Shown: piece after piece, positions 36,750 to 47,129 of the stretch
Numbering within the stretch: the stretch's first letter is position 1
How the letters are laid out: each line of letters begins with the position of its first letter
From: Rhodococcus sp. KRD197
Lineage (GTDB): Bacteria; Actinomycetota; Actinomycetes; Mycobacteriales; Mycobacteriaceae
Direction of reading: 5' to 3'
NCBI RefSeq assembly: GCF_017168235.1
Contig: NZ_JABFAO010000002.1
Location: 186,001-250,000, forward strand
DNA length: 64,000 nucleotides
Made by a program: the position numbers and the translations under genes
The notes under the pieces: generated by a model
The model's input: only the letters and a program-made list of their open reading frames with translations
Databases searched by the model: none
What the model was told of the DNA's origin: nothing

Positions 36750-37427
36750 CTATCTACGGGGATGGCGTCGGGGAATCCGCTCCGCCCTAACCACGATAGT
36801 CGGCGTCGGCAACAGGTCGACACCACACTTCACAACCTCTAGCTTGCCAGCACCGATGCGACTAAGGGAAGCCCGATCCCTCTCGATCTCCTCCTCGGCG
36901 CTGCTTCCCTTCAGCGCGAGCATTCTGCCGTGCTCGTGGATGAGCGGCATGGACCATTTGGCAAGCTTCTCGAGCGGCGCCACCGCGCGGGAAGTCACCA
37001 CGTCGGCACCTCCCGCTTCCTTGATCACTCCCGGTTGCTCCGCACGACCACGTACGACCAGTACATCGAGATCGTGGGAATCGACGAACTCCGCGAGATA
37101 CACCGTTCGTCGAAGCAGGGGTTCGACGAGCGTCACACGTAGATCGGGACGCGCTATAGCAAGCGGTATCCCGGGGAGTCCAGCGCCGCTTCCGACGTCG
37201 ACAACGCGCTCCCCTTCGTCGATCAGTTCGCCTATGACAGCGCAGTTCAGAATGTGACGTTCCCACAAGCGAGGAACCTCGCGAGGCCCGATGAGTCCGC
37301 GTTCCACGCCCGCTGTGGCGAGAGACTCGTGATACTGCACGGCAAGTTCGAGGCGCGGACCGAACACGCGCTCAGCGATCGCCATCAATTGTTCTTCGTC
37401 CAACGCGTCAGGTTCCACGCCTATCAT
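36750..37427 (-). CDS. rsmG: 16S rRNA m7G527 methyltransferase RsmG (GidB)
   Basis: A 225-residue SAM-dependent methyltransferase. The SAM site [20 protein letters not shown] and the motif LERRxxYL-like [11 protein letters not shown] are clear, as is WERHILNC near the N-terminus. It methylates G527 of 16S rRNA. Loss of it gives low-level streptomycin resistance in related bacteria. The frame continues upstream to 37529. ATG 37427 matches the family N-terminus, and GTG 37418 has a better-spaced GGGAAG. It sits between parAB and jag in the standard order. Confidence 0.94.
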   Translation of the reverse strand: MIGVEPDALDEEQLMAIAERVFGPRLELAVQYHESLATAGVERGLIGPREVPRLWERHILNCAVIGELIDEGERVVDVGSGAGLPGIPLAIARPDLRVTLVEPLLRRTVYLAEFVDSHDLDVLVVRGRAEQPGVIKEAGGADVVTSRAVAPLEKLAKWSMPLIHEHGRMLALKGSSAEEEIERDRASLSRIGAGKLEVVKCGVDLLPTPTIVVRAERIPRRHPRR

Positions 37428-37543
37428 CTTCCCGCGTCCCGGGGTACTTCGCCAAACTCCGGAGTGAACTTCGGCGCCCATTGCCCGTGTTGTCCGATCT
37501 GGATGGAAGATTCTGGAGCTCTGCGACACATCGTGCTTGGCGG

Positions 37544-37559
37544 TGTTTCACGTGAAACA
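37544..37559. promoter_or_regulatory. parS site 2
   Basis: Perfect TGTTTCACGTGAAACA, upstream of rsmG. Confidence 0.93.
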
Positions 37560-37613
37560 GGAATTGTGCGCCCAGCCGACCTCGGTGGTTCTTCAAACGA
37601 AACGAGTACGGGA

Positions 37614-37629
37614 CGTTTCACGTGAAACA
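37614..37629. promoter_or_regulatory. parS site 3
   Basis: CGTTTCACGTGAAACA: one outer mismatch to the consensus palindrome. Confidence 0.88.
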
Positions 37630-37741
37630 GCCAGGCTTTGCGAGCGTGAAGGGGCGTCCACCGCACGAGCATGTACAGGGTTCCTACAACGGGTGCGGGG
37701 TTCCAACTCCGTCGCCCCGGGTGGCAGCCAGCATCCGATCA

Positions 37742-37757
37742 TGTTTCACGTGAAACG
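37742..37757. promoter_or_regulatory. parS site 4
   Basis: TGTTTCACGTGAAACG: one outer mismatch to the consensus palindrome. Confidence 0.88.
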
Positions 37758-38019
37758 GTCGGTCCTGCTATCGCCATACAAGTTCGCCATATATCGGACC
37801 GCAGTGACCTAACCGCTTCTACAAGAGGCGACTGACACCGACAGGACGGTCCGAACTGAAGTCGAACTTCGGCGATACGACGTATCGATCTACCGCACGA
37901 TGTGTTCGCGAGACTCTAGAGACACCGATGGAACTGAACACTCGAATTCGGCCGGACGCACGATCTCGTTGTGACGCCGTCCTCGAGAACCCACATCACC
38001 GACGCATTCATCTCTACGG

Positions 38020-38035
38020 TGTTTCACGTGAAACA
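38020..38035. promoter_or_regulatory. parS site 5
   Basis: Perfect TGTTTCACGTGAAACA. Confidence 0.93.
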
Positions 38036-38117
38036 ACTAGCCCTGATAGTGCGGGGGACTGGCTCGTCGTATCGATCCTAGGTGCGCATCCATCGGTAGC
38101 GAAAAGGAAGCGGATCA

Positions 38118-38133
38118 GGTTTCACGTGAAACA
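38118..38133. promoter_or_regulatory. parS site 6
   Basis: GGTTTCACGTGAAACA: one outer mismatch to the consensus palindrome. Confidence 0.88.
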
Positions 38134-38251
38134 TCGTGCAGTTCACGTCCGTCACAGTGACGTTTCTAGCCGTCCCCAGTCTTCGTGGGCCCACAAGATC
38201 AAAATCGAACTACATCGTTGAAATTCACGAGATCGTCTCGGAGAAACAGAA

Positions 38252-38278
38252 GAGCCCCCAGCCGGTGGCTGGGGGCTC
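38252..38278 (-). terminator. Terminator of the rpmH-jag operon
   Basis: GAGCCCCCAGCC pairs perfectly over 12 bp with GGCTGGGGGCTC around a 3-base loop. On the minus strand it is followed by TTCTGTTTCTCC. It lies about 36 bp beyond the jag stop codon. Confidence 0.85.
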
Positions 38279-38287
38279 CTGCTCTGT

Positions 38288-38323
38288 ATGTGCGATCAGG
38301 ACTTCATGTGCGATCAGGACTTC
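38288..38323. repeat. Exact 18-bp tandem duplication at the jag 3' end
   Basis: ATGTGCGATCAGGACTTC occurs twice in a row with no mismatch. The duplication covers the jag stop codon, so the second copy is non-coding 3' sequence. It looks like a recent slippage event. Confidence 0.85.
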
Positions 38324-38955
38324 ACAACAACAACCCGTCGTGAAGGCTCGACGCCGGTGCTCTCACTGTCGACGCCATCGATTCCCGCGACCGCGTCGTG
38401 CACGATCTTGCGCTCGAACGGAGTCATAGGTACGAGCTCCTCGCGATCCCCAGTCTCCAGAACGCGACGCGCGGCCTCGATGCCGAGTGCGCTCAACTCG
38501 CTCCGGCGACCCGCTCGCCACCCGGCAACATCGAGCATCAGCTTGCTGCGCTCACCCGTCGACTGCTGGACCGCCAGGCGAGTGAGTTCCTGGAGAGCAT
38601 CCAGAACCTCGCCTTTACGCCCCACGAGCTTCGTGAGATCGCTGCCACCATCGATACTCACTACAGCACGGTCGCCCTCGACGTCGAGATCGATATCTCC
38701 GTCGAAGTCCAAAACGTCGAGAAGCTGCTCCAAGTAGTCTCCGGCGATCTCGCCTTCCTCCACCAGATAGTCTTCTGAATCCTCGTCATCGTCCAGATCG
38801 GCAGATGCCACGTCCTCGGGTTCGCTCACCTTCGACTCGTCGCGGTCGTCCACACTGCTGTCGGACTGTTCTGTCTCCACTGCCACGACTTCACTCGCTC
38901 CATCCCCAGCGCTCACTGCGTTGTGCGTATTGGATACTTCAGTTTCTGCAGACAT
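38314..38955 (-). CDS. jag: KH-R3H RNA-binding protein Jag (KhpB)
   Basis: A 213-residue protein with an acidic, disordered N-terminal half, a KH-like region (GSDLTKLVGRKGEVLDALQELTRLA) and a C-terminal R3H motif (ERKIVHDAV, with R and H spaced four apart). It binds RNA and partners with KhpA in other bacteria. It follows yidC in the conserved rpmH-rnpA-yidD-yidC-jag operon and is its last gene, closed by a strong hairpin. Confidence 0.93.
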   Translation of the reverse strand: MSAETEVSNTHNAVSAGDGASEVVAVETEQSDSSVDDRDESKVSEPEDVASADLDDDEDSEDYLVEEGEIAGDYLEQLLDVLDFDGDIDLDVEGDRAVVSIDGGSDLTKLVGRKGEVLDALQELTRLAVQQSTGERSKLMLDVAGWRAGRRSELSALGIEAARRVLETGDREELVPMTPFERKIVHDAVAGIDGVDSESTGVEPSRRVVVVKS

Positions 38956-38978
38956 GTTCGGTCCTCGATCCTGTGGCG

Positions 38979-40097
38979 TCAGCGACGCTTCCGCTTGGAC
39001 TTGCTGCGGTTGGTCTGGGGACGCGGCTTGGGCTTCGATCCCGAACTGTTCGTCGACGACGTCTTGCGGGGCGAAGACTTGGTCGACCCGCTATCGACTT
39101 CACCATCAGAGACCGCATCATCAGCGTCATTCTCGACCGCGGTCATCTTCGACAGCTTCGGTCGAGCTCCCGGCTTGGGCTTGGTAACGGGCTTGACCCC
39201 TGGCTTCGGCCCATTCTCCGCGCGCTTCTCGACAGCCACCTGCTTCTTCGCAGCCTCTTCTTTGTCGATCTTGCCGAACACCAGGTGTTGCTGCCCGTAT
39301 GTCCAGGCGTTGTTGCTGACCCAGTACAGGAGGATGGCGATAGGCAGGAATGCACCGAAGGCAAGAACACCCAGCGGGAAGACATAGAGAGCCAGCTTGT
39401 TCATGATCGCCGACTGCGGATTGGCCGCTGCGGCCTCGCTCTGGCGCGCAACAGAGGCGCGAGAGTTCATGTGGGTGGCGATGGCGGCGATGATCATCAG
39501 CGGGATCGAGACCAAAGCGATGGTCAGCGTCGACGGCACACCCAGGCCCAGAGCGGGGTTGGCATACGCCTCCAGCTGGCTCTGCGGGCTGGTGATCATC
39601 GCGGAGATGGGTGCGCCGAACAGTCGCGCGTCGAGGAAGGAGTTGACGTCCTCGACGCTGAACGCGTAGTTGGACAATTCGCGGTTCTCGGCGGGCGTCA
39701 GACCCAGCTGGCCGAATCCGGTGCCGGTGCGGTTGAACGAGCGCAGCACGTGGAACAGGCCGATGAACACAGGTGCTTGTGCAAGCACCGGAAGGCAGCC
39801 CATGATCGGGTTGAAGCCGTGCTCTTTCTGCAGCTTCTGCATCTCGACAGCCATCCGCTGCTTGTCCTTGCCGTACTTCTTCTGCAGCGCTTTGATCTGA
39901 GGTTGCAGTTCCTGCATCTGCCGCGTCGTGCGAACCTGCTTGACGAACGGCTTGTACAGAAGGATTCGAAGCGTGAAGACGAGGAACACCACGGACAGCG
40001 CCCATGCGAATCCATTGTCGGGACCCAGCACGGCGCCGAAGACTCTGTGCCACACCCAGAGAATCCAGGAGACCGGATAGTAAATGAAATCGAGCAC
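38979..40097 (-). CDS. yidC: Membrane protein insertase YidC
   Basis: A 372-residue YidC/Oxa1 family insertase that helps proteins enter the inner membrane. The N-terminal [19 protein letters not shown] segment, then the hydrophilic [21 protein letters not shown] loop and the [19 protein letters not shown] core are conserved. The C-terminal 100 residues are basic and rich in Lys/Arg/Ser, as in actinobacterial YidC. It follows yidD by 4 bp. Confidence 0.95.
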   Translation of the reverse strand: MLDFIYYPVSWILWVWHRVFGAVLGPDNGFAWALSVVFLVFTLRILLYKPFVKQVRTTRQMQELQPQIKALQKKYGKDKQRMAVEMQKLQKEHGFNPIMGCLPVLAQAPVFIGLFHVLRSFNRTGTGFGQLGLTPAENRELSNYAFSVEDVNSFLDARLFGAPISAMITSPQSQLEAYANPALGLGVPSTLTIALVSIPLMIIAAIATHMNSRASVARQSEAAAANPQSAIMNKLALYVFPLGVLAFGAFLPIAILLYWVSNNAWTYGQQHLVFGKIDKEEAAKKQVAVEKRAENGPKPGVKPVTKPKPGARPKLSKMTAVENDADDAVSDGEVDSGSTKSSPRKTSSTNSSGSKPKPRPQTNRSKSKRKRR

Positions 40098-40101
40098 GGC
40101 T

Positions 40102-40440
40102 CTATGTACTCCTCTGTTCGTCCACTTTCACAACCAAGTGGATGTCTTGGGTCGAAGTCTGTTCGGCAACACCACGATCTCGGTATCTCCACGAACCGCG
40201 TTCGGGTACCGGATCCCACCCACCAGGGTGCCAGGGTGCACATTTGAGAAGCCGTACGACGGCCAGAAGGGAACCTTTGACGGCTCCATGAGTCTTCAAC
40301 GACTCGACTGCGTACTCACTGCACGTGGGAGAGAAACGGCAGGTTGGCAGTCTGAGTGGAGACACATACGTGCGATACAACTCGATACAGAAGATCAGTG
40401 TCCGCGCCGGGAGCAAACGGATGAAACGCAGAAATCTCAT
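40102..40440 (-). CDS. yidD: Membrane protein insertion efficiency factor YidD
   Basis: A 112-residue protein with the YidD signature [20 protein letters not shown] and GWDPVP. It has one amphipathic membrane-facing helix at the start and helps YidC function. The start overlaps rnpA by 4 bp (ATGA). Confidence 0.95.
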   Translation of the reverse strand: MRFLRFIRLLPARTLIFCIELYRTYVSPLRLPTCRFSPTCSEYAVESLKTHGAVKGSLLAVVRLLKCAPWHPGGWDPVPERGSWRYRDRGVAEQTSTQDIHLVVKVDEQRST

Positions 40441-40832
40441 GGACGCGCATCTTTCGCAACCGACGTCTCCGCCGGGACAAGGTAACCGAGCTTCTTCAGT
40501 CCGGACCGCAACTGTCGATGCAGATCAGCAGACGACGAATCTGCTGCACCTGGCAGAGCACGAACAACCACATCGACAGTCGGTGGCACATCCGAGAGTA
40601 TCTGCGCACAGATATGCCGAAGCCGGCGCGCAACTCGATGACGAGTTACCGCCGGCCCGACAGCTTTGCTGACGATCAGTCCGAATCTTGGCTTGCCGAC
40701 GCTGAAGACACAACTTGCATCGTCACGCGTGTATGCGTGGACAACCAAGTCTTGTCTTCCTATTCGTCGGCCTCGACGCACAGCTCGCGAGAAATCAATG
40801 CTGCTGTGCAGTCTGTGCGGCTCAGGTAACAC
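40437..40832 (-). CDS. rnpA: Ribonuclease P protein component
   Basis: A 131-residue basic protein. The RNR-like motif appears as RHRVARRLRHI, preceded by FGLIVSKAVGPAVTRH. It binds the RNase P RNA, which is not in this window, and helps trim the 5' ends of pre-tRNAs. It is the second gene after rpmH, as usual. Confidence 0.94.
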   Translation of the reverse strand: MLPEPHRLHSSIDFSRAVRRGRRIGRQDLVVHAYTRDDASCVFSVGKPRFGLIVSKAVGPAVTRHRVARRLRHICAQILSDVPPTVDVVVRALPGAADSSSADLHRQLRSGLKKLGYLVPAETSVAKDARP

Positions 40833-40864
40833 CCCGAGCTCCGTAACTTCAGACGAACGATGAA

Positions 40865-41008
40865 TCAGGCGGTAAGAGCCTTGCGGCCCTTGCCGCGTCG
40901 CGCAGCAACGATCGAACGACCTGCACGCGTACGCATACGAAGGCGGAAGCCGTGAACGCGCGCGCGGCGTCGGTTGTTCGGCTGGAACGTCCGCTTGCCC
41001 TTGGCCAC
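40865..41008 (-). CDS. rpmH: 50S ribosomal protein L34
   Basis: A 47-residue basic protein: GTG start, then [20 protein letters not shown] and a C-terminal [17 protein letters not shown], the typical L34 sequence. GGAG lies eight bases before the GTG. It leads the minus-strand operon that runs away from dnaA. Confidence 0.97.
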   Translation of the reverse strand: MAKGKRTFQPNNRRRARVHGFRLRMRTRAGRSIVAARRGKGRKALTA

Positions 41009-41622
41009 GGTCAACACTCCTCGAAAATCATCGGCGCCACACTGGGCGCCTACTGGCGGTAGTAGCGAGTCCGGTCGGACCCGAGTTACACCCCGATAGC
41101 GAGTCATCCGAGTGAAGACAGACTGTAAGCAGCCAGCATGCATCGGCCACCTCGCCGTTGGGTGACTGTTCGACAGTACTGACCTCATCGACGGTGGTCA
41201 AACTCGTCGGCGTCAAAGGTTGAGACTACATCCGTGTAATTCATCCACAGGCTTGGGGACAACGGTGTGTGGACAACTCGTTCGCGCCGATTCAACGCCG
41301 GTATCCACAGGTCGTTGCCGTAGCTCGAGAATATGCAATTCCGCAAAACTGCAGGTCACAGCGTACAAGTTTCAAGATCGACGCGTGAACCGACCGGATG
41401 GGGTGACAGCGATGTCGTTCATCCACACCTGTGGATAATTGTGTGGAAACACCGGCCAGGTGGCATATTCGTACCAGGCACACATATTCCTGATCGATCA
41501 TGACTCCCCGAAGCGTTCGTCGTCGGGGACGTTAGTCGAACGCAGCGGACCGCGGGGCCTTTTATGGCTCTTTTTGCCGCCGACTGCACATTTTTGATTC
41601 GAACGTCCGAAGGGGAGGCACC
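41009..41622. other. rpmH-dnaA intergenic region with DnaA boxes
   Basis: A 614-bp divergent spacer without genes. Perfect DnaA boxes are TGTGGACAA (41268) and TGTGGATAA (41430). Near matches are TCATCCACA (41241, 41419) and GTATCCACA (41301). It should hold the dnaA promoter, which may be self-controlled by DnaA, and the rpmH promoter. Confidence 0.75.
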
Positions 41623-43155
41623 GTGAACGACGATCCGGGTGCGTTGGCGCGCGTCTGGCCGGAGGTTGTCACGGAGTTGACGTCCGACCGGCACAGCGGA
41701 CAACCACTGACAAAAGGACAGAAGGCTTGGCTGGCGTTGGTCGAGCCATTGACCCTGACGCAGGGATTCGCCCTGCTCGCCGTGCCGTCCTCATTCGCTC
41801 AGGAGGCAATCGAACGCGATCTCCGTGAGCCGATTCTGCACGCCCTGGGTCGACACCTCGGCCAGGGTGTCGAAGGACTGGGTGTCCGCATCTCGGCGCC
41901 CGAGGAGGACAAATCCGACCAGGAGCGGACGCCCCACCCCGAAACACCGAGCTCGCCGACCTACCGTCGCCGATTCTTGAACAGCACGGACCTCGAACCC
42001 TCCGACTCGGAAACCGCGGACTACGAGGAAGTCGACGACGAAAGAGAAGCACTCGCCAGTGTGCAGAACTCGTGGCCGACGTACTTCACCAAGCCGCCCG
42101 AATCGTCCACGCCGACGCCCGGTGCCGGCAGCTTGAACTCCAAGTACACCTTCGACACCTTCGTCATCGGAGCATCCAACCGTTTCGCCCATGCAGCAGC
42201 AGTAGCGATCGCCGAAGCCCCCGCCCGTGCCTACAACCCCCTGTTCATATGGGGAGCATCCGGCCTCGGCAAGACACACCTACTGCACGCAGCCGGTCAC
42301 TACGCCCAACGCCTCTTTCCCGGTATGCGAGTGAAGTACGTCTCCACGGAGGAGTTCACCAACGACTTCATCAACAGCCTCCGCGACGACCGAAAAGTTG
42401 CCTTCAAGCGTCGCTACCGGGAAACCGACGTGCTACTCGTCGACGACATCCAGTTCATCGAAGGCAAGGAAGGTATCCAGGAGGAGTTCTTCCACACCTT
42501 CAACACCCTTCACAATGCAAACAAGCAGATCGTCGTGTCGTCCGATAGACCCCCAAAGCAGCTGGCAACCCTCGAGGAACGCCTGCGTACGCGCTTCGAA
42601 TGGGGCCTCATCACCGATGTTCAGCCGCCAGAGCTCGAAACCCGGATCGCCATTCTCAGCAAGAAGGCCCGGATGGATCGGCTCGACGTACCCCATGACG
42701 TGCTCGAACTGATTGCCAGTCGAATCGAACGCAACATTCGAGAACTCGAGGGCGCACTCATTCGCGTGACAGCATTCGCGTCGTTGAACGGGCAGGCACT
42801 CGATCTCACTCTCGCCGAGGTCGTCCTGCGCGACCTCATGCCGGACTCCAGCAGCCTCGAGATCAACGCAGCGACCATCATGGCCGTCACTGCGGAGTAC
42901 TTCAACACCTCCATCGACGATCTCTGCGGGCCGGGTAAGGCGCGCGCTCTCGCCATGGCCAGGCAGATTGCCATGTATCTCTGCCGCGAACTCACCGATC
43001 TCTCGTTGCCCAAGATCGGCCAGACATTCGGCCGCGACCACACCACCGTCATGTATGCGGACAAGAAGATCCGCAAGGAGATGACCGAGCGCCGCAAGGT
43101 CTACGACCAAGTGCAAGAACTGACTGCACGCATCAAGCAACGATCCAAGCGGTAG
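41623..43155 (+). CDS. dnaA: Chromosomal replication initiator DnaA
   Basis: A 510-residue AAA+ protein. Domain I is at the N-terminus, a long acidic domain II runs to about residue 165, Walker A GASGLGKT is at 211-218, Walker [10 protein letters not shown] follows, and the box-binding signature [14 protein letters not shown] is near the C-terminus. It opens oriC in an ATP-dependent way. GTG at 41623 follows GGGGAGG. DnaA boxes lie on both sides of the gene. Confidence 0.98.
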   Translation: MNDDPGALARVWPEVVTELTSDRHSGQPLTKGQKAWLALVEPLTLTQGFALLAVPSSFAQEAIERDLREPILHALGRHLGQGVEGLGVRISAPEEDKSDQERTPHPETPSSPTYRRRFLNSTDLEPSDSETADYEEVDDEREALASVQNSWPTYFTKPPESSTPTPGAGSLNSKYTFDTFVIGASNRFAHAAAVAIAEAPARAYNPLFIWGASGLGKTHLLHAAGHYAQRLFPGMRVKYVSTEEFTNDFINSLRDDRKVAFKRRYRETDVLLVDDIQFIEGKEGIQEEFFHTFNTLHNANKQIVVSSDRPPKQLATLEERLRTRFEWGLITDVQPPELETRIAILSKKARMDRLDVPHDVLELIASRIERNIRELEGALIRVTAFASLNGQALDLTLAEVVLRDLMPDSSSLEINAATIMAVTAEYFNTSIDDLCGPGKARALAMARQIAMYLCRELTDLSLPKIGQTFGRDHTTVMYADKKIRKEMTERRKVYDQVQELTARIKQRSKR

Positions 43156-43690
43156 CTCTCGAGCGAAATCGAACCGGGTCCGATTCCAATTGGACCCGGT
43201 TTCGGGCACCTCTCCAACCGATTTTTTGTTACTTGAATCGTTGATTCACACCTGTGGATAACCATGTGGATAAGCCGATACAACTGGGGATGAATTGTGC
43301 AGTGCTGTGTACGGCTGTGATCTGTCCACAGGCCGACGACCGGCAACCTGCGATTGGTCCCGAATTCATCCCCACGACACCACGCCGACTCACCAGCACC
43401 GGATGGTGCCCGTGCACAGATTCCACAGGACCTATTAATACGAAGAATTTCTCTTGAAGAGAATCTCTTTGAAAACAGGTGTTGGGGAGCGATCGGTTCA
43501 CAGGCTCCCGATGCGGCCCGGCAGTGTCCTCCGAACCTCGATGTTCGGCTTTCAAGTTGGTCTCGAAGGGCATACGGTGTGCATCTGCCGGTTGTGTCAG
43601 ACTCATCGATGCACCGGTATCGAGCGCACACTGCGCTCACCGAAGCCACCTTCGACCAGACCGCTGCCGAACGAGAGGAAAAACCGAGCG
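43156..43690. other. oriC: Probable oriC (dnaA-dnaN spacer)
   Basis: The 535-bp spacer contains perfect DnaA boxes TGTGGATAA at 43253 and 43265, a near match CTGTCCACA at 43322, and more degenerate boxes near 43420. An AT-rich stretch (about 43431-43480) could be the unwinding element. This is the position of oriC in mycobacteria and other actinomycetes. The origin itself is inferred from position and boxes. Confidence 0.85.
43172..43201 (+). terminator. dnaA terminator hairpin
   Basis: AACCGGGTCC pairs with GGACCCGGTT over 10 bp with a 10-base loop, beginning 17 bp after the dnaA stop. A T-run (ATTTTTTG) follows about 19 bp later. It lies at the left edge of the oriC region. Confidence 0.65.
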
Positions 43691-44875
43691 ATGGAGCTTG
43701 GAAGTCTGAAGTTTCGCGTTGCTCGCGAAGATTTTTCCGATTCCGTTGCCTGGGTTGCTCGAAGCCTGCCGTCCAGGCCGCCCGTTCCCGTCCTCGGTGG
43801 AGTACTTCTCGCTGCCGACGAGCAGGGGCTGACCGTTTCCGGGTTCGACTACGAAGTCTCTGCACAAGTACGCGTCTCGGCCGAGGTCGCGACGTCGGGA
43901 CGCGTACTCGTATCCGGCAAACTGCTCGCAGACATCACCAAGTCGCTCCCGAACAAGCCCGTCGATGTCGGTGTCGAAGGCACTCGAGTGCTCATCACCT
44001 GCGGTAGCGCGAAGTTCTCGCTTCCGACGATGCCGGTCGAGGACTACCCGCAGCTCCCCGAACTGCCGACGCAGACCGGTTCCATCGCAGTCGACGTGTT
44101 CTCCGAAGCGATCGCACAGGTAGCCGTTGCGGCCGGCAAGGACGACACGCTCCCGATGCTGACGGGTATTCGCGTCGAGATTCACGGCACCACGGTGGTG
44201 CTGGCAGCCACCGACAGGTTCAGGCTCGCGGTCCGTGAGCTCGAGTGGACCCCTGTCGGCGGTGAGACGAAAACCGAGGTTCTCATTCCGGCGCGAACCT
44301 TGTCCGAATCAGCCAAGACGTTGTCCAGCAGCGCCACTGCTCCGGTGGAACTGGCACTGGGATCGGGCTCCTCGGTGGGCGCCGACGGTCTTCTGGGCAT
44401 CATCAGCGAGGGACGCCGGACGACGACGCGACTTCTGGACGCCGACTTCCCCAAGTTCCGTCAGCTGCTTCCCCCCGAGCACACCGCCGTGGCCGTCGTC
44501 GAGATCGCACCGCTCGTCGAGGCGATCAAGCGTGTTGCACTCGTAGCGGAGCGAGGAGCGCAAGTTCGGCTCGAGTTCTCGTCCGAGGGCGTGCTGTTGT
44601 CGGCGGGCGGTGACGATGCAGGTCGCGCGGAAGAAGCGCTGATGGCCGATTTCCAGGGCGAAGCCCTCACCATCGCCTTCAACCCCGGATATCTCATCGA
44701 CGGCCTGTCCTCGCTGCACAGCGAAAAGGTCACGTTCGGATTCACCACACCCAGTCGACCTGCGGTTCTGCGCCCGACCAGCGATGATGAGTTGGTACCT
44801 GACTCGTCGGGCAAGTTCGCGGCACCGCAGAGTGCGTACACGTATCTGTTGATGCCGGTTCGACTTCCGGGCTGA
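43691..44875 (+). CDS. dnaN: DNA polymerase III sliding clamp (beta subunit)
   Basis: A 394-residue three-domain clamp that tethers Pol III to [36 protein letters not shown] at the N-terminus and [10 protein letters not shown] at the C-terminus are typical. The open frame extends upstream into the origin, but the ATG at 43691 gives the standard N-terminus and length. GAGAGG lies about 12 bases upstream. Confidence 0.97.
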   Translation: MELGSLKFRVAREDFSDSVAWVARSLPSRPPVPVLGGVLLAADEQGLTVSGFDYEVSAQVRVSAEVATSGRVLVSGKLLADITKSLPNKPVDVGVEGTRVLITCGSAKFSLPTMPVEDYPQLPELPTQTGSIAVDVFSEAIAQVAVAAGKDDTLPMLTGIRVEIHGTTVVLAATDRFRLAVRELEWTPVGGETKTEVLIPARTLSESAKTLSSSATAPVELALGSGSSVGADGLLGIISEGRRTTTRLLDADFPKFRQLLPPEHTAVAVVEIAPLVEAIKRVALVAERGAQVRLEFSSEGVLLSAGGDDAGRAEEALMADFQGEALTIAFNPGYLIDGLSSLHSEKVTFGFTTPSRPAVLRPTSDDELVPDSSGKFAAPQSAYTYLLMPVRLPG

Positions 44876-44954
44876 CCGGGTATGTAACGGTTGCGGCACT
44901 GTCGATTCGCTGGTGCCCGTACCATCACCCGCACACTAGAGAGGGACACTCCGC

Positions 44955-45875
44955 ATGCAGCTGGGACTGGTCGGACTCGGAAAAATGGGCTTCAACATGC
45001 GTGAGCGCTTGCGCGCGCACGGTCACGAAGTCATCGGATACGACCCTCGACCCGAGGTGACGGATACACCGTCACTCGAGGGGCTGGCGCAGGCATTGAC
45101 TGCGCCGCGCGTGGTGTGGGTGATGGTCCCATCCGGTGAGATCACTCGGGATACGATCATCGGCCTCTCGGAGTGTCTCGACGAGGGCGACCTGGTCATC
45201 GACGGGGGTAACTCCCGGTTCACCGACGATGCGCACAATGCCGAACTGCTCGCTTCCAAGGGTGTCGGTTACATCGACGCCGGAGTATCCGGCGGTGTCT
45301 GGGGCCTCGAGAACGGTTACGGTCTGATGGTCGGCGGTGCCGAAGCCGATGTCGCGAAGGCGATGCCGATCTTCGATGCGTTGCGGCCGGAGGGCGAGCG
45401 TGCCGACGGTTTCGTGCACGCCGGGCCGGTCGGTGCCGGCCACTACTCGAAGATGGTTCACAACGGTATCGAGTACGGGCTGATGCAGGCGTATGCCGAA
45501 GGCTACGAGCTCTTGGAAGCCGAGGATCTCGTGCAGGACACCCATGGTGTCCTTCGTGCGTGGAGCAAAGGCACAGTGGTTCGATCCTGGCTGCTCGATC
45601 TCTTGGTGCAGGCGCTCGCGCAGGACCCCGAGTTCAGCGAGATCTCCGGCTACACAGAGGATTCCGGCGAAGGTCGGTGGACCGTCGAAGAAGCTATTCG
45701 CCACGCGGTGCCGGCGCCGGTCATCTCGGCGGCACTGTTTGCGAGATTTGCGTCGAGACAGGATGATTCGCCGGCGATGAAGGCGGTTTCAGCGCTCCGC
45801 AACCAGTTCGGTGGCCATGCCGTCAAGCGTGTCACCTCGGCGGAAACGCTTCGCGCACCCGATCCCAAGAAATAG
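44955..45875 (+). CDS. gnd: 6-phosphogluconate dehydrogenase (short form)
   Basis: A 306-residue decarboxylating dehydrogenase of the short, about 300-residue class (GndA-like), which oxidises 6-phosphogluconate to ribulose-5-phosphate. Cofactor motif GLGKMG is at 7-12, and GNSRFTDD and VGAGHYSKMVHNGIEYG are the substrate-site elements. The gene between dnaN and recF is typical of Rhodococcus and M. smegmatis. NAD preference of this class is known but not shown here. recF follows after 3 bp. Confidence 0.93.
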   Translation: MQLGLVGLGKMGFNMRERLRAHGHEVIGYDPRPEVTDTPSLEGLAQALTAPRVVWVMVPSGEITRDTIIGLSECLDEGDLVIDGGNSRFTDDAHNAELLASKGVGYIDAGVSGGVWGLENGYGLMVGGAEADVAKAMPIFDALRPEGERADGFVHAGPVGAGHYSKMVHNGIEYGLMQAYAEGYELLEAEDLVQDTHGVLRAWSKGTVVRSWLLDLLVQALAQDPEFSEISGYTEDSGEGRWTVEEAIRHAVPAPVISAALFARFASRQDDSPAMKAVSALRNQFGGHAVKRVTSAETLRAPDPKK

Positions 45876-45878
45876 ATC

Positions 45879-47129
45879 TTGTTCGTTCGTGCTTTCACCC
45901 TGCGTGATTTTCGCTCGTGGGACGACGTCACCATCGAACCGGGGCCCGGTTCGATGGTGTTCGTCGGTCCCAACGGCCACGGCAAGACCAACCTCCTCGA
46001 GTCGCTTGGATACTTGTCGACGCTTTCCTCCCATCGGGTTTCCTCCGATGCTCCGCTGATTCGGGCGGGTGCGGACCGTGCCTTCACCGGTGCATCCGTG
46101 GTCAACCAAGGCCGTGAACTGACGATCGATGTCGAGATACTCGACGGTAAGACCAACAAGGCGCGAATCAACAGATCTCCTGCACGCCGACCTCGCGAGA
46201 TTCTCGGTGTTCTGCAGAGCGTGCTGTTCGCGCCGGAGGACCTCTCCTTGGTGCGCGGGGATCCAGGGGATCGTCGTCGCTATCTCGACGAGCTGCTCAC
46301 CACTCGGAGACCTCGAATTGCCGGTGTGCGAGCAGATTACGAGAAGGTTCTGCGTCAACGATCGGCCTTGCTGAAGACGGCAGGTGGGGCTCTGCGGCGC
46401 GGAATGCAGTCGAGTGACGGAGCAAGTGCCCTGGCGACCTTGGACGTGTGGGACGGCCACCTCGCTGCGCACGGTGCCGCTCTGCTGGCATCGCGCATCG
46501 GGTTGGTACACGAACTGATGCCCTTCGTTGCGCAGTCCTACTCCTCGATTGCCCCCGAGTCGCGTCCTGCCACTATCCGATACCGCAGTAGCCTGGCCGA
46601 GGCATTGCCACCCGAGTTCGCCGATCCCGAGCGTGATCCGGAACTCGATGACGTGGAGGTGCTGGAAGCGGCCTTCCTGCATCAACTTTCGCGGATGCGG
46701 CAGCGTGAGATCGAACGAGGTGTCTGCTTGGTCGGTCCGCATCGTGACGATCTGGAGTTGAATCTCGGTGATCAACCGGCGAAAGGCTTTGCCAGTCATG
46801 GTGAGTCGTGGTCGTTTGCGTTGTCGCTGAGGTTGGCGTCGTTCTCCCTGCTTCGGACCGAGGGTACCGATCCCGTGCTGATGCTCGACGACGTGTTCGC
46901 GGAGTTGGACCGCAAGCGACGCAGTGCTCTGGCCCGCGTCGCGGCCGATGCAGAACAGGTACTCATCACCGCGGCCGTGGCAGAGGACGTGCCGCCCGAG
47001 CTGGACGCGGTGAAGATGGAAGTACAAGCGGTACAACGTGATACATCCCGAGTATCGACAATCTCCAGCGCGTCGACCTCGAGGGCGTCGGTTTCCGAGG
47101 CAGCGACCGGCGGGGAGTTGGATCGATGA
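45879..47129 (+). CDS. recF: DNA replication/repair protein RecF
   Basis: A 416-residue SMC-like ATPase for RecFOR gap repair. Walker A is GPNGHGKT at 30-37, the signature region is [10 protein letters not shown], and Walker B is [14 protein letters not shown] at 45879 is taken as start because the sequence begins [13 protein letters not shown] as in other actinobacteria and no closer ATG/GTG fits. It is 3 bp from the gnd stop and overlaps dciA by 4 bp. Confidence 0.93.
   Translation: MFVRAFTLRDFRSWDDVTIEPGPGSMVFVGPNGHGKTNLLESLGYLSTLSSHRVSSDAPLIRAGADRAFTGASVVNQGRELTIDVEILDGKTNKARINRSPARRPREILGVLQSVLFAPEDLSLVRGDPGDRRRYLDELLTTRRPRIAGVRADYEKVLRQRSALLKTAGGALRRGMQSSDGASALATLDVWDGHLAAHGAALLASRIGLVHELMPFVAQSYSSIAPESRPATIRYRSSLAEALPPEFADPERDPELDDVEVLEAAFLHQLSRMRQREIERGVCLVGPHRDDLELNLGDQPAKGFASHGESWSFALSLRLASFSLLRTEGTDPVLMLDDVFAELDRKRRSALARVAADAEQVLITAAVAEDVPPELDAVKMEVQAVQRDTSRVSTISSASTSRASVSEAATGGELDR

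Larger units (their letters stand above)
37428..38313. other. Intergenic parS cluster region between rsmG and jag
   Basis: About 886 bp without a convincing gene. It contains parS sites at 37544, 37614, 37742, 38020 and 38118, the jag terminator at 38252 and a short tandem repeat at the jag end. Plus-strand frames here contain parS sequences in several phases and appear to be chance ORFs. Confidence 0.75.

Noticed and set aside
37428..37529. N-terminal extension of rsmG
   Set aside because: The added residues are not part of the RsmG family, and better starts exist at 37427 or 37418.
37537..38429. Several plus-strand frames of about 90-97 codons between rsmG and jag
   Set aside because: They contain the parS palindrome translated in different places and have no domains. 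The region is a ParB-binding intergenic stretch.
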